A DNA stretch of 64,000 bases from Symbiodinium microadriaticum (GCA_001939145.1 LSRX01001218.1:76314-140313), one strand, 5' to 3'; positions 49,741 to 60,348 are shown, numbered from the stretch's first letter. Numbers and translations are program-made. Notes: generated by a model from the sequence alone, not told the origin.

Positions 49741-51060
49741 ACAAAGGTCACGAATCTGCTGTGATAATGATGGTGGTAGGTGTGGACAACATGCAGAAAG
49801 CTGGCTCCACAAACGGTGACGCGTGAAGGGTGATGCCAACCTCACCCTGCACATTTTTGAACTTTTGACCAAGAGGAAGTGCCAAGATACTGGGTGGAAG
49901 CATAACAACTGTCTTATAATCCTCCCCGAACTTCACCTGCATGCCTACGGCAGTAATTAGCCCGAGCTGCAGATCAGATCGGATGGTGCAGTTCCGGTTC
50001 GGGGAAACAAAAAGTCATCGGCCCAAGAAAGTTTGCAAAGAGCTGGCGCTCTGCAAGAGCGTCTAAAGCAGACTTCACGAAGGCCTATAATAAGGTGTAA
50101 ACACAAAAAGGGTGAGCGGCTGGGTCGCTTGGCCTGGATCCTCGCTTGGTTAGAGCAAGGGCAGTGCCTCCACTCAGCTTGAAATACGTGCCGTCGAAGA
50201 GATCTGCAATTAAGGCATGTTTGTGCTTCGAGACACCAGCTCGCTCAAGCAGCGTGACGTTGGTCAGAGGTGTCTTAAGCTCCTCCAATGTGGAGGGCGG
50301 TACTTTGAGCTGGTGGAAGAGACGAAACAAACTGCGGGATTGTCTGAGAACCTGATAGAATTCCGCCTTGAGATCGAAGAAGACAACTGCACCCCAACAG
50401 CCTGGAGTTTGCTAAGTGCAAAGAAAGTCTCGGCGGCAGGAGAGACCAATTCGATGCTTTGACCGGGGGCAATGCCGCCGTGCAGTGGATTCTTGGTAGA
50501 GCAAGCAAAGCAGGTAGCAGTTGTTGATGAAGACAGCGATGGTCCACCTTGCCCGGGACGGAGGAAATCCAGATGAACCTGTAGCCTTCGCATGTAAGGG
50601 CACTGGAGGCTCTTTTTGCAAGAAGGCATAGGTCGCCTCCTCGAAACATCACCGGTTCGGCTACGCGGAGAGCACAAGTGCCTCGATGTGTATGGTGTGT
50701 CAAGGCGGATGGCATGAGGACCTACAGCTCTATTACGCTGCAACGTGTGGGCCACTGTCTCGATCTGCAAGAGAGTGGGGACGGGCATCAACATCAAAGG
50801 TCCCACTGACGTTTGGGACGATGGTCCGAGAAGTGTACTCGGCGGGGACCAGGGAAGGCAGGCACTCCTACGCGAAGTCCTTGCAGCAGGAAAACATGCC
50901 AATGCAACAAGGCAAATGAGCAGATGCCTTCGACCTCGCTCCCCTCTTTCAGTCTTCAGATATCTGTGAAGCACTGTTCGCCTGTGTATCATGGCCAACG
51001 TGTCCACGGTGAGGAATGGCAGTTTGGGCGCATGCAGAATGGACTCACTCGTGGCAGCAG
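49740..51060 (-). pseudogene. Decayed reverse transcriptase of a second LINE
   Basis: Minus-strand pieces in shifting frames follow the order of a LINE reverse transcriptase. EGYRFIWISSVPGKVDHRCL (about 50530-50590) resembles the region before motif A. HGGIAPGQSIELVSPAAETF follows. Motif A is VVFFDLKAEFYQVLRQ (about 50340-50390). LFRLFHQLKVPPSTLEELK comes next. Motif B is LTKRGSRPSDPAA (about 50120-50155). Motif C is SWADDFLF (about 50005-50030). A tail piece, MQVKFGEDYKTVVMLPP, ends at about 49890. At least one in-frame TAG and several frame changes interrupt it. It is clearly diverged from the 33.5 kb element, so two LINE lineages are represented. Confidence 0.65.
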
Positions 51061-51092
51061 CAACCTTGCGCCAACTCACAGCAAGGGACTGA

Positions 51093-51197
51093 TACGCTTG
51101 ATGATATAAATCCTGCATTACCCATAAAAAGGAAGATACCATAATTCCCAGAGTTCAGGGTCCTTAAGGTAATGCAGGATTTACATCATCAACCGTA
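51093..51197 (+). mobile_element. Inverted-repeat element, family A, copy 5
   Basis: Ends TACGCTTGATGATATAAATC and the complement GGATTTACATCATCAACCGT. It abuts the decayed LINE. Confidence 0.8.
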
Positions 51198-51744
51198 GTG
51201 CGCACCTACCCCCTGCCGACCATGGAACACAGGGCGACCTCACCTGGAGGGCAGACCTCCGCTCCTGCAGTGTTTGGGCTGGTGTGGGATTTAGGGTTCA
51301 GGGTTTAGGGTTTCCTAAACACCCGCTTGGTACTGCTCACGCAAGACTGTGCTGGCAGCGATTTGGAAAAGTGGCATCGTAGCAGTAGCAGCACAGGAAC
51401 ATACAGGAACGTGGTCATCACGGTGCTGCAGTACCTCAATTTGAAAAAGAACTTGAGAGCTACAGTCTAAAGTTCTCCCACTCGTGAGGAATGACAATGT
51501 AGTGGATGTGCGGCCACTGCCCTAAGGGTGAGCAGCACGTGCCACCACAGCCAGAATGCACATCGACCTCGGTAGAAGGAAAAAAGCACCGATGCCAGCA
51601 AGAAACACGTGGAAGATCGCCCCGGCGGTAGGGTTTCCGGGTAATTGTTCAAGATTGCTTTCCCAAAGCCGAATCTCTCACTCTTGTCGAAACCGTGCCG
51701 AACCCGTTTCAGGCCCCTCTCAGTCTTAAACAGTACTCTAAACA

Positions 51745-52165
51745 CGATTCCATCTTTTACCCCAAACCCTAAGCCCCAAACCCTAAACCCTAAATCCCTT
51801 AAATCCCCAAACCCTAAACCCTTAACAAACCCCTACACCCTAAACCCTAAACCCCTAAACCCTAAACCCCTAAACCCTAAACCCTAGAGCCTAGACCCTA
51901 ATCCCTAAACCCCTAAACCCTAAACCCCTAAACCCTAAATCCCTAAACCCCAAAACCCACCCTTAACAAACCCCTACACCCTAAACCCTAAACCCCTAAA
52001 CCCCTAAACCCCCCAAAGCCTAAACCCTGGACCCTCTAAAACCCTAAACCCTAAACCAACAAACCCCTACACCCTAAACCCTAAACCCCTAAACCCCTAA
52101 ACCCCCCAAAGCCTAAACCCTGGACCCTCTAAAACCCTAAACCCCGAAACCCTACGACCGAGCGC
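51745..52165 (+). repeat. CCCTAAA array with a roughly 95-bp higher-order unit
   Basis: The compound unit AACAAACCCCTACACCCTAA ... CCCCCCAAAGCCTAAACCC ... GGACCCTCTAAAACCCTAAA occurs twice in tandem (51965 and 52055), after a shorter version at 51822. It is one of the longest heptad tracts in the window. Confidence 0.85.
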
Positions 52166-52259
52166 CCGGACCCCTTGGCGCTCACGGTACAGAGCATGCA
52201 GCAGCTGTTCCAACCTGGGGTTCTGTACACAGCACCTTACCTAAGGGTGCACGTGCTCA

Positions 52260-52535
52260 AAGCATGCCCTAAATCCTAAAACCCTAAGCCCTAAAGCCCT
52301 AAAGCCCTAAAGCCCTAAAGCCCTAAAGCCCTAAACCCCTAAACCCATAAAACCCTGAACCCTATCAGGTCCCTTTCAGAATTGTGGAGGCTCTAAGAAG
52401 CCTTCTGCACTTTGGGGGGGCCCCTAGGCATGACATGATGGGAATATCGGCTTGGACCCAGAGGTGCGTTGCTAGGGTTTAGGGTTTAGGGGTTTAGGGT
52501 TTAGGGTTTAGGGTTTAGGGTTTAGGGACACCGCC
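52260..52535. repeat. CCCTAAAG tandem repeat, then TTTAGGG tract
   Basis: Eight-base units CCCTAAAG repeat about five times at 52285-52335. A TTTAGGG tract runs at 52475-52525 after a unique gap. Confidence 0.75.
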
Positions 52536-52713
52536 CATGTGGAAGCAAACTGAGCTAACCAGCAAACCCCTGTGGGGTTGGGTTTAGAGTAGAGGCTATG
52601 GACATAATCTCCCTGAAAATCTAAACCCCCACCCTAAACTCAAGCCCCTAAACCCGAGCCGCGATCTATCTGTATATCTTACCACCCTGCACACAGCATC
52701 GGATCGGTCCTCG

Positions 52714-52825
52714 GAGCTGATGATCAAAATCCTGCATTTTCCCCATAAGAAGGACTACTCACCAGAAATAATTCCCACAGCTTAGGGCTAATGCTACTGC
52801 CGAGGGTTTACATCATCAACAGTAG
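52714..52825 (+). mobile_element. Family A element, copy 6 (diverged)
   Basis: GATGATCAAAATCCTGCATT at the left, GTTTACATCATCAACAGTAG at the right; core AATAATTCCCACAGCTTAGG. Confidence 0.65.
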
Positions 52826-52919
52826 GATTCTAATAAGACCCCAAACCCGAAACCCCTCCTTTAGTATGGAATCCTTATTGGTGAGTTTTCTAAGTTAGGG
52901 TCTCTTCTTCGGGCCTTTC

Positions 52920-53400
52920 CTTTAGGAATCCCACTACCCCTAAACCCTAAACCCCAAAACCAAAAAACCCCAAAACCCCAAAACCCCTAAACCCTAAACC
53001 CCTAAACCCAGTCACTACCCTTTAAAGGCAATAAGACAACCAGGGGATCTTGGGGAAGATCTCGGGCTGACATGCCAATTAAAAGCTACTCGCTAAACCC
53101 CAGGTGGGTTGAGGGTTTAGGGTTTTAGGGGTTTAGGCGTTTAGGGGTTCAGGGTTTAGGGTTTAGGGGTTTAGGGGGTTTAGGGTTTGGGAGTCTAGGG
53201 GTTTAGGGGGTTTAGGGGTTTGGGGGTTTAGGGATCCCCGGACCAGGGCCGGTGTCTCTGTTGCAAGGTCCATATATCAAGGATCCGGATGATCTTGGGT
53301 CCATGCTTCGGGCCCCTCATCTTATGCAAAACCCTAAACCCTAAACCTTAAAACCCTAACCCCTAAACCCTGTAGGATGTGGCAGGATGTAATGCGGAAG
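52920..53400. repeat. Opposed heptad tracts
   Basis: CCCTAAA/CCCCAAAA-type at 52930-53010, TTTAGGG-type at 53105-53235, CCCTAAA-type at 53330-53370. No gene. Confidence 0.7.
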
Positions 53401-53433
53401 ATGCATGGCTTGAGGGACCCGAAGTGTAGAGGA

Positions 53434-53536
53434 TATGGTTGATGATGTACATCCTGCATTACCTTAAGGACCTAAACTATGGGAATTATGGTCATACTCC
53501 TTCTTATGGGTAATGCAGGATTTATACCATCAACCG
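53434..53536 (-). mobile_element. Inverted-repeat element, family A, copy 7 (inverted)
   Basis: The core reads CTAAACTATGGGAATTATGG, the reverse of the other copies, between GATGATGTACATCCTGCATT and GCAGGATTTATACCATCAAC. Confidence 0.75.
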
Positions 53537-53539
53537 AAA

Positions 53540-54200
53540 GGGCAATTCAGCAATGCCGGCGGAAGCTTGGCTCGGAGCAAACCAAAACCCTAAACCCTAA
53601 AACCCCTAAAACCCTACGCCTTGAACTAGCAAACGGAGGCCGCTGCTTTTTTCTTCACAGCTCTCCGATTTCCGGTCCAAAGCGCAGGCAGTGTCTCGAC
53701 CGATCTACCCTGTAAAGCTCATCTACGAAAGGGGCCTTCATAATTAGAACTGCTTTTTTTTTGAGGGGGCGGGCCTTGTACACATACCTATGATACGGAA
53801 CCACAATTAAGAACTGACATTGCTAAAAATTCATTGTTCAGGCTTCTTTATTGCCTCCGCAGCCCTCACCCCAAACTTCGACGATTTAGAGCCACATGCA
53901 GTGCCTCCCTTAAGGACCTCATGATGGTTCACATGCCAGGCTACAGGTTCTAGAGTATATAGGACATAGAGCCCCCGGAGGCGCATTGCGTGCCTGAGCT
54001 CAACTTTCCAAAGAAATTTACTACAAGATACTACAACCATGGAACTATGTCCCCAAAACCCTGATAAGGATGGACTATCTCTATATGGACCCTCTGGGTA
54101 CTGAAGCTTCAGCGAGACAGCTTGGAACTCTTAACCCGCACTTGCTCTGAGGTAAAAGCTGGTTTATAAGGCTCTTAGAGTCTAGGCGTAGGTGAGTAGC
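53540..54200. other. Interval with a partial family G element
   Basis: At about 53726-53815 AGGGGCCTTCATAATTAGAA and a degraded right part suggest a family G fragment. The 53831-54040 minus frame (69 codons) has no domain. Confidence 0.35.
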
Positions 54201-54405
54201 GTGTCGGGTTTAGGACTTAGGGCTTTTAGGGTTTCGGGTTTAGGGCTTTAGGGTTTTAGGGTTTAGGGTTTCGGGTTTGGGGTTTTAGAGCTTAGGGCTT
54301 AGGGCTTTAGGGTTTTAGGGTTTAGGGCTCGATTCTAGGGTTTTAGGGTTTAGGGCTTTGGGGCTTTGGGGCTTTAGGGTTTTAGGGTTTAGGGTTTTAG
54401 GTTCA
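54200..54405 (+). repeat. TTTAGGG array with AGGGCTTTAGGGTTT units
   Basis: Alternating TTTAGGG, TTTTAGGG and GGGCTTTAGGG forms. Confidence 0.8.
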
Positions 54406-54639
54406 CCTTCACCGCCCACCCTTTGTTGAAAAGGGCCACTCAAACCTCATCAAACCTCTGTTAGGTGGGGCATCCCATACTCGGGGTTTAGGGGTTTAGT
54501 GTTTATGGTTTAGGGTTTAGGGTGTCTACGGACCGATGGCGGGAAAGGTTACGAAAGCAGCAGCATGCCATCCTTAACCTACACCGCGCAATAGTGCTAC
54601 TCTAGCTTTTGGCTCCTCAAAATACCTGTACTGAATGCC

Positions 54640-54792
54640 CTACTCTGATTGTGGGCTTCTCCGGTTCGGGTACTGGACTTTGAAGTAAGCACGGAGAAAA
54701 AAGTAAAGACTTGTATTTTATAATGGATCCTTTAAGGAACAGGTCCAATTTAAAAAAAACATTCAAGTATTGTACTCCAGAATGCAGGGTAT
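54640..54792 (+). mobile_element. Family O element, copy 2
   Basis: GGACTTTGAAGTAAGCACGG, AGACTTGTATTTTATAATGG, AAGGAACAGG and CATTCAAGTATTGTACTCCA align to 12160-12312 in the same order. Confidence 0.65.
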
Positions 54793-54899
54793 GTTCCGGC
54801 AAGATCGGGCTTTTGAGGCTTGATTCGGCTATGACCGGGCTACCAATAGCGGGTCATCCGCAGCTGCTCCCTTTCCGGAGCCGCCGCGAGGATCGATAG

Positions 54900-55320
54900 G
54901 AAAAGCTCCAAAGCGCTGAAAACTGGTACGACCTGATCGGGCTCGTTGAAAGGTCTTACTGGGTTCCATTTAAGCGATCTTCTTGGTTTTGTGTGCAATG
55001 TCTTTTCTAGTTGAAAAGTCTCCGAAAATTACGAAAAGAGAGGTCTTGAGAGCTTGTTTGAAGGGCTTTACTCGTGCTGTCGCCTTCGTTTGGCCTTTGC
55101 TAGGAAAACCGAAACCCTAAATCCTAAACCATAAACCTTATGAAGCCTTAACCCTCAACCCCGATGCCCTTAACCTCGCCTCGGGAACCCCAAAACCTTA
55201 CCTTCCACAAGTAAGAGGTATATAGGGTTTAGGGTTTAGGATTTAGGATTTGGGGCTATAGTACACAGACCTTCTGTGCAATCTAACACAGGGCCCTTGA
55301 ACAACGTGGGGGTTGAGTCA
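54900..55320. other. Gene-free interval
   Basis: Mostly unique sequence with CCCTAAA (55105-55140) and TTTAGGG (55215-55245) pieces. Confidence 0.4.
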
Positions 55321-55393
55321 AAGGAAATTACAGGTGGGGAGTTTAGGGTATATAGGGCTTCTATAAGGCTTCTATAAGGTATATAGACCTTCT
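55320..55393 (+). mobile_element. Family B element, left half only
   Basis: AAAGGAAATTACAGGTGGGG through ATATAGACCTTCTCC, then directly CCCTAAA heptads; the right arm is missing. Confidence 0.65.
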
Positions 55394-55399
55394 CCAAGA

Positions 55400-55690
55400 A
55401 CCCTAAAACCCTAAACCCCGAACCCTAAAACCCTAAACCCTAAAGACCCCTAAAGCCCTAAAAACCCAAACCATAAACCCTGAAACCTTCGAGCCTAAGC
55501 CCTAAACCCTAAAACCCTAAATCCGAAAGCCCGACGCTCCGAACCCCAGCCCCATCCACCTGAAAACACAAAAAACACAACACCAATCCCTAAACCCTTT
55601 AGGGTTTAGGAGTTTAGGGTTTAGGGCTTTAGGGCTTTAGGGCTTTAGGGTTTTAGGGTTTAGGGTTTTAGGGTTTTAGGGTTTAGGGAA
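55400..55690. repeat. Opposed heptad tracts
   Basis: CCCTAAA-type at 55395-55540, TTTAGGG-type at 55598-55690. Confidence 0.75.
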
Positions 55691-55923
55691 CTACAGGTGG
55701 GGAGTTTAGGGTATATAGGGCTTCTATAGGGCTTCTGTAAAGTATATAGAGTTAAGGGGATTAGGGGTTTTGTGTTTTAGGGTTTAGGGTTTTAGGGTTT
55801 TAGGGTTTAGGGAACTACAGGTGGGGAGTTTAGGGTAGAAAGGGCTTCTAGAAGGCTTCTGTAAAGTATATAGACCTTCTATAAGGCTCCTACAACAGCA
55901 ACTACCCACCTGAAAAGGTCTTA
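55687..55923 (+). mobile_element. Tandem pair of family B elements joined by TTTAGGG heptads
   Basis: A left half (55687-55750, GGGAACTACAGGTGGGGAG to AAGTATATAGAG) is followed by TTTAGGG heptads and then a complete copy (55808-55923) ending CCCACCTGAAAAGGTC. Both share the private change CTTCTGTAAAGTATATAGA, so they arose by local duplication that included the heptads. Confidence 0.7.
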
Positions 55924-56039
55924 AGTCTTGAGGCATCTTATACCAGACTAGTCTTACTCGGGGCACTAAGGCATCGTATGATTCCATGCACAGGTGCCTT
56001 TTTATTATGGGGTTTGGCATAGACCCCCAAGGCTCTGAA

Positions 56040-57130
56040 CCCTAAACCCTACACTTCCCTAAACCCAAAACCCTAAAACCCTCAAGTTCCCTAAACCCTA
56101 AACCCTAAATCCCAAAACCCTAAAACCTCAAACCCTATAACCCTAAACCCCTAAATAAGGCCCTAAAACCGAAGCACCATTGAGCCTAAGCTCCGCAGCT
56201 CTACAGAGTCGGGTCTTCGAGCTCCCAAACGCCTTAAGATAATGCAGGGTTTAGGGTGTAGTGTTTCGGGTTTCGGGAGTTGAGGGTTTTAGGGCTTAGG
56301 GTTGCGGGTTTAGGGCTTTAGGGCTTAGGGTTTCGGGCTTCGGGAGTTTAGGGTTTCGGGTTTCGGGAGTTTAGGGTTGAGGGACTGTGGGGAGGCTTGA
56401 ATCAGTGGAATAGGGTTTTGGTGCCGGTCAAGATACAAATATGTAGGGGCTATGCAGGGGCATGACTGTCATCATGAATCACACTAGCTCTTACTCTGAT
56501 TCTAATTATTCCGACGTGTATTTACGAGTCCATCAGAGCCGTTGAGAAGCCGATTACGCTTCTCACTGGAGCCTCTATCGTTCGGGTCCATCCCAAGGTG
56601 TAGACATGGCAGAAATTAACCCCGAAACCCTAAACCCTAAAACCCTAAAGCCTAAGCCCTAAACCCTAAACCCTAGCCTAAACCCTTAATTTATTAGGGT
56701 GGTTAAGACTACGGGCGTGGCTGTAAGGATTTCGAAGCTACGGAGTGGGGGGGTCGCATTAATTAGAGCCCTTCGTATAAGAGTGACCTGCTTCCTTGTC
56801 TCTGCCGTGATCAAGAAAGGGGGCCCCTGGTGCAGAGAACCGCCCCTTTCTTCAGGACGGAATGACTGACCCTTTAAATGTCTGTGCCTCTTTGTCTTAT
56901 ACAGAAACTTCATAGGGTTTTTGGCCGATACGGGCCATAAAGCACTCAAGGGCTCATCTTGTACAGAAGAAACCAAAACCCTGATCTGAGGCACTGGTCG
57001 CACACAGCTCGGTGCGAGCTCACCGCTGGAACTTGCCTACCCATAGGCCGCTGAGGTAGTAAAGCGCTGCCGCGCCACCGTGCTAGCACCAATCCGCCTG
57101 TGCTTGACCCTGAACCCTAAACCCTAAACC
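56040..57130. other. Gene-poor interval
   Basis: CCCTAAA-type at 56040-56165 and 56620-56685; TTTAGGG/TTTCGGG-type at 56245-56375. A 105-codon minus frame at 56686-57003 shows no domain. A fragment of the family C left end (CCCATAGGCCGCTGAGGTAG) is at 57041. Confidence 0.45.
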
Positions 57131-57164
57131 CTAAAATCTAAACCCGAAACCCAACACCCGAAAC

Positions 57165-57600
57165 CGTAAACCGTGGTGGAAGGGCGTGTTGGCCAATAGC
57201 TCGTTGAGCTGCTTGTGGCCTCCCTGGGCTACGGCAGCTACGGGTCTCGGCCCCTGACTCACTTGCGGAGAACTCGACGTTGACCACGAGCTCCACGTCT
57301 GCGCCCCTGCTCATGGAAGCAGGCCCTTTCCAGGGCCAGGGCCGCATCCCGTGCCGCTCGCTTGGCCCTGTTTAGGGTTTAGGGGTTTAGGGGTTTAGGG
57401 GTTTAGGGTTTGGGCTATTCTTGGCGTCAATGGCGGCCTGAAGGAACATTTTCTTTCTGCTCGCCGGGCGGAACAGTCAGTTCACGACTCATGACCAGCG
57501 TTGAGTACTCCCGCTCCCCAGCTGAGCGACTCTCGGGAAGCTCTCGCTGGTACAGGGTTGCCAGTTCCCCCATAATCGCGAGTATCTCACTCTCGAAAAG
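57165..57600 (-). pseudogene. Unknown coiled-coil-like protein, two exons, three one-base frame breaks
   Basis: Minus strand. Exon a contains LAIMGELATLYQRELPESRS, REYSTLVMSRELTVPPGE, then after a frame change MFLQAAIDAK. Exon b contains RAARDAALALERACFHEQ, then DVELVVNVEFSASESGAE, then VAAVAQGGHKQLNELLANT. Each of the three frame changes coincides with a homopolymer (TTTT 57449-57452, CCCC 57304-57307, GGG 57242-57244, plus strand), and in each case deleting one base joins the frames. The two exons are separated by a 59-nt telomere-heptad intron. It is either a young pseudogene or a real gene with base-call errors. No family recognised. Confidence 0.55.
57361..57419 (-). repeat. Intron made of telomere-like heptads, flanked by a six-base direct repeat
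   Basis: On the coding strand GACGCCAAG is followed by AATAGCCCAAACCCTAAACC, four more heptad-like units, AAACAGG, and then GCCAAGCGAGCG. Plus-strand CTTGGC stands at 57361-57366 and 57420-57425. Removing 59 nt (one repeat copy plus the tract) joins AIDAK and RAARDAALAL in frame. A GA-AG reading (GCCAA, then GAATAG, to AAACAG) removes 53 nt fewer one codon pair and is also in frame. Confidence 0.6.
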
Positions 57601-57619
57601 AGTGCAGTGAAACCCTGAA

Positions 57620-58060
57620 CCCTAGAACCTAACCTCTAAGACCTAAACCCTGAAACCTAAACCCACCCTAAAACCCTAAATCCTAGGGGGAGGCGGGCTG
57701 CGAAAAGGAGTGGCGACCCTCTATCTGGCGAGGGTCGGCTTGGGTTCCTTCCACGTGGCAGAGGTATGGCTTGGGCTTCGGAAGCTTAGGGTTCCCTAAA
57801 GCCTAAAACCTACACCAGACTTCCCTAAACCCCTGAAGCCCTAAACCCTAAACCCCAGGGTTTAGGGTTTAGGGGTTCGGAGTTTTGGGGGTTTAGGGGC
57901 CTAGGGTCGCAGGCATGCCAGTGCTACCAATATCCTCTTTTCTTGCTAGGAATAAATCGCTGAAATTGTGGTAGGGTCCCTAGTATGATTCAAGGTATGT
58001 TAGGGTTTAGGGTTTAAGGTTTGAGGAATTCCCAAATGATGAAGGCTGTTGGAAGGTCAA
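57620..58060. other. Gene-free interval with short heptad tracts
   Basis: CCCTAAA-type at 57610-57685 and 57795-57855, TTTAGGG-type at 57857-57900. Confidence 0.5.
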
Positions 58061-58064
58061 GGCT

Positions 58065-58215
58065 CTAAACGCTAAGCTCCTAAACCCAAAAACCCCAAAC
58101 CCCAAACCAAACTCTCCACCCTAAACCCTAAACCCTAAGCCCTAAACGCTAAGCTCCTAAACCCAAAAACCCCAAACCCCAAACCAAACTCTCCACCCTA
58201 AACCCTAAACCCTAA
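58065..58215 (+). repeat. Perfect tandem duplication of a roughly 75-bp heptad-containing block
   Basis: The block starting TAAACGCTAAGCTCCTAAAC and containing AAACTCTCCACCCTAAACCC occurs twice in direct succession with no visible differences, indicating a recent duplication. Confidence 0.85.
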
Positions 58216-58284
58216 ACACTCGTTAGGAGGCATGGCTCTCCAGCCATGGGCCTCGCTGAGAGAAAACGCCTTGAAACCTTATGG

Positions 58285-59185
58285 TACTAGGGATTTAGGT
58301 TTAGGGTTTAGGGTTTAGGGGTTTAGGGTCTAGGGGTTTAGGGCTTATGGGTTTAAGGGTTTAGGGTTTAGGGTTTCGGGGTTTAGGGGTTTAGGGGTTT
58401 AGGGCTTAGGGGTTTAGGGTTTATAGGGTTTAGGGTATATATACCATAGTGCTAGGGATTTAGGTTTAGGGTTTAGGGCAGAAGGGCCTGCAAGATGGAA
58501 GCCCACAAAAAGCCTGGCAAAACCCGATGACATTATGAAGGCGTAAACCCTAAACCCTAAACTCTATAAACCCTAAAACCTAAACCCTAAAACCCTAAAG
58601 CCCTAAACCCTAACCCTAAAAATCAGAACCTTTGAGACACTATCTGAAAAACTCTTAGGGCCGCTAGAGCCCTCAACGACCTCTGAAAAGGAAAACCCTA
58701 ATCCCTCAAAGAACATTGCTGATACCCTCACTCGACGGCTTACAGGACCTATAAAACCCTGCAGCCCTAAACCCTAAGCCCTGACACTATAAAATCCACG
58801 AAGCCCCTGTAAACCCTTAAACCCTAAACCCTTAAACCCCAAACCCCTCAACCCTAACCCCAAAACCCTGAACCCCTAAACCCTAAATCCACGAAGCCCT
58901 TGTAAACCCTTAAACCCTTAAACCCCAAACCCCTCAACCCTAACCCCAAAACCCTGAAAGCCTGAACCCCTAAACCCTAAACCCCACGAAGCCCTTGTAA
59001 ACCATTCCTGCCTCGGTCATGAAACGTTCTGGCCCCCCCGACCTCGCAGGTGCGAGAGCTTTTTTTCTATCCGAAACCCTAAACCCTAAGCCCTAAACCC
59101 TAAGCCCTAAGCCCCAAGCCCTAAACCCTAAACCCTAAACCCCAAGCCCTAAACCCCTAAACCCTAAACCCTTAAACCCTAGACA
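58285..59185. repeat. Large heptad region, both orientations, with compound units
   Basis: TTTAGGG-type at 58285-58480, in which ACTAGGGATTTAGGTTTAGG recurs near 58285 and 58450. CCCTAAA-type at 58545-58625, 58760-59000 and 59070-59185. The unit CACGAAGCCCTTGTAAACCC with CAACCCTAACCCCAAAACCC repeats three times at 58798-59000. Confidence 0.8.
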
Positions 59186-59187
59186 TT

Positions 59188-59277
59188 CCCAAAGGGTCCA
59201 AGTAATAGTATAGTATATACTTTGGGGCCCAAAGACCTGCTAAGTAGCTACTAAAATGGTACTTGGACCCTTTGGGA
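59188..59277. mobile_element. Inverted-repeat element, family L, copy 2
   Basis: Arms CCCAAAGGGTCCAAGTA and TACTTGGACCCTTTGGG are perfect complements; the core TATACTTTGGGGCCCAAAG is also self-complementary. Confidence 0.8.
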
Positions 59278-59364
59278 TTGTCATTTCCTACACCAAGGAG
59301 ATCGAAAGCCCCTCTATAAACACGCAGAAGCCTTACAAGACTGCTTGCTTTTGGCATTCCAGAG

Positions 59365-59515
59365 TTACTTATAGGGCTTAGGGTTTTAGGGTTTAGGGTT
59401 TAGGGTGTAGGGCTTATAGGGTTTAGGGCTTAGGGCTTATAGGGGTTAGGGTTTAGGGGTTTAGGGCTTAGGGTTTAGGGTTTAGGTGTTTAGGCGTCAG
59501 GTTGTCAGAGCCCCT
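59365..59515 (+). repeat. TTTAGGG array
   Basis: TTTAGGG and CTTATAGGG variants. Confidence 0.75.
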
Positions 59516-59579
59516 TAGACTTTACTGGTGCTTACGGAAGAGTGGAGGAAGGAATGAACAGAAGGACGACCAACACCCA

Positions 59580-59695
59580 AACCCCCGGGGAGGATCCAAC
59601 ATGTAGATCCTTTAAGGGGTTCCTATAGAGTAACCTTTAGTAGCTACGGTCCCAAATTAAGGGATGTACTTTTTAGATCCTTGCGGGGGTCTGGG
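59580..59695 (-). mobile_element. Inverted-repeat element, family H, copy 3 (inverted)
   Basis: ACCCCCGGGGAGGATCCAAC at the left and AGATCCTTGCGGGGGTCTGG at the right; the core reads GGTCCCAAATTAAGGGATG. Confidence 0.75.
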
Positions 59696-59779
59696 AAGGG
59701 ATTGTTTGGGAACTATGATAGGGATCATCTCTCACCACCCCTTAAGCACCCTCAACCCCGAAACCCTGCAGTAGATGGT

Positions 59780-60105
59780 GATTGAGGTTCATAGAACACT
59801 CCAAACCCCACACCCTAAACCCCTAGACCCTAAACCCCTGAAACCCCTAAAACCCCTAAAACCCCTAAAACCCCTAAAACCCCTAAACCCCTACACCCTA
59901 AACCCTCAACTCCTCAACCCTAAACCCCTAGACCCTAAACCCTAAACCCCTAAACCTCAAACCTTAAACCCCTAGACCCTAAACCCTAAACCCCTAAAGC
60001 CCCTAAACCCCTAAACCCTAAAACCCTAAAAACCCTACAAAACCCTAAAAACCCCTAAACCCCAAAACCCTTAAACCCCTAGACCCTAAACCCTAAACCC
60101 CTAAA
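59780..60105 (+). repeat. CCCTAAA array leading into an assembly gap
   Basis: More than 300 bases of CCCTAAA, CCCCTAAA and AACCCCTAAA units, including five successive AACCCCTAAA decamers near 59838-59890, ending at the run of N. Confidence 0.8.
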
Positions 60106-60348
60106 NNNNNNNNNNNNNNNNNNNNNNNNNNNNNNNNNNNNNNNNNNNNNNNNNNNNNNNNNNNNNNNNNNNNNNNNNNNNNNNNNNNNNNNNNNNNNNN
60201 NNNNNNNNNNNNNNNNNNNNNNNNNNNNNNNNNNNNNNNNNNNNNNNNNNNNNNNNNNNNNNNNNNNNNNNNNNNNNNNNNNNNNNNNNNNNNNNNNNNN
60301 NNNNNNNNNNNNNNNNNNNNNNNNNNNNNNNNNNNNNNNNNNNNNNNN
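60106..60348. other. Assembly gap (243 N)
   Basis: Flanked on both sides by CCCTAAA heptads, so the array was probably not resolved in assembly; the true length is unknown. Confidence 0.98.

Noticed and set aside
50264..51142. 292-codon minus-strand frame as an intact gene
   Set aside because: Reverse transcriptase motifs in this region fall in other frames, so this frame is mostly a shadow of a decayed LINE.
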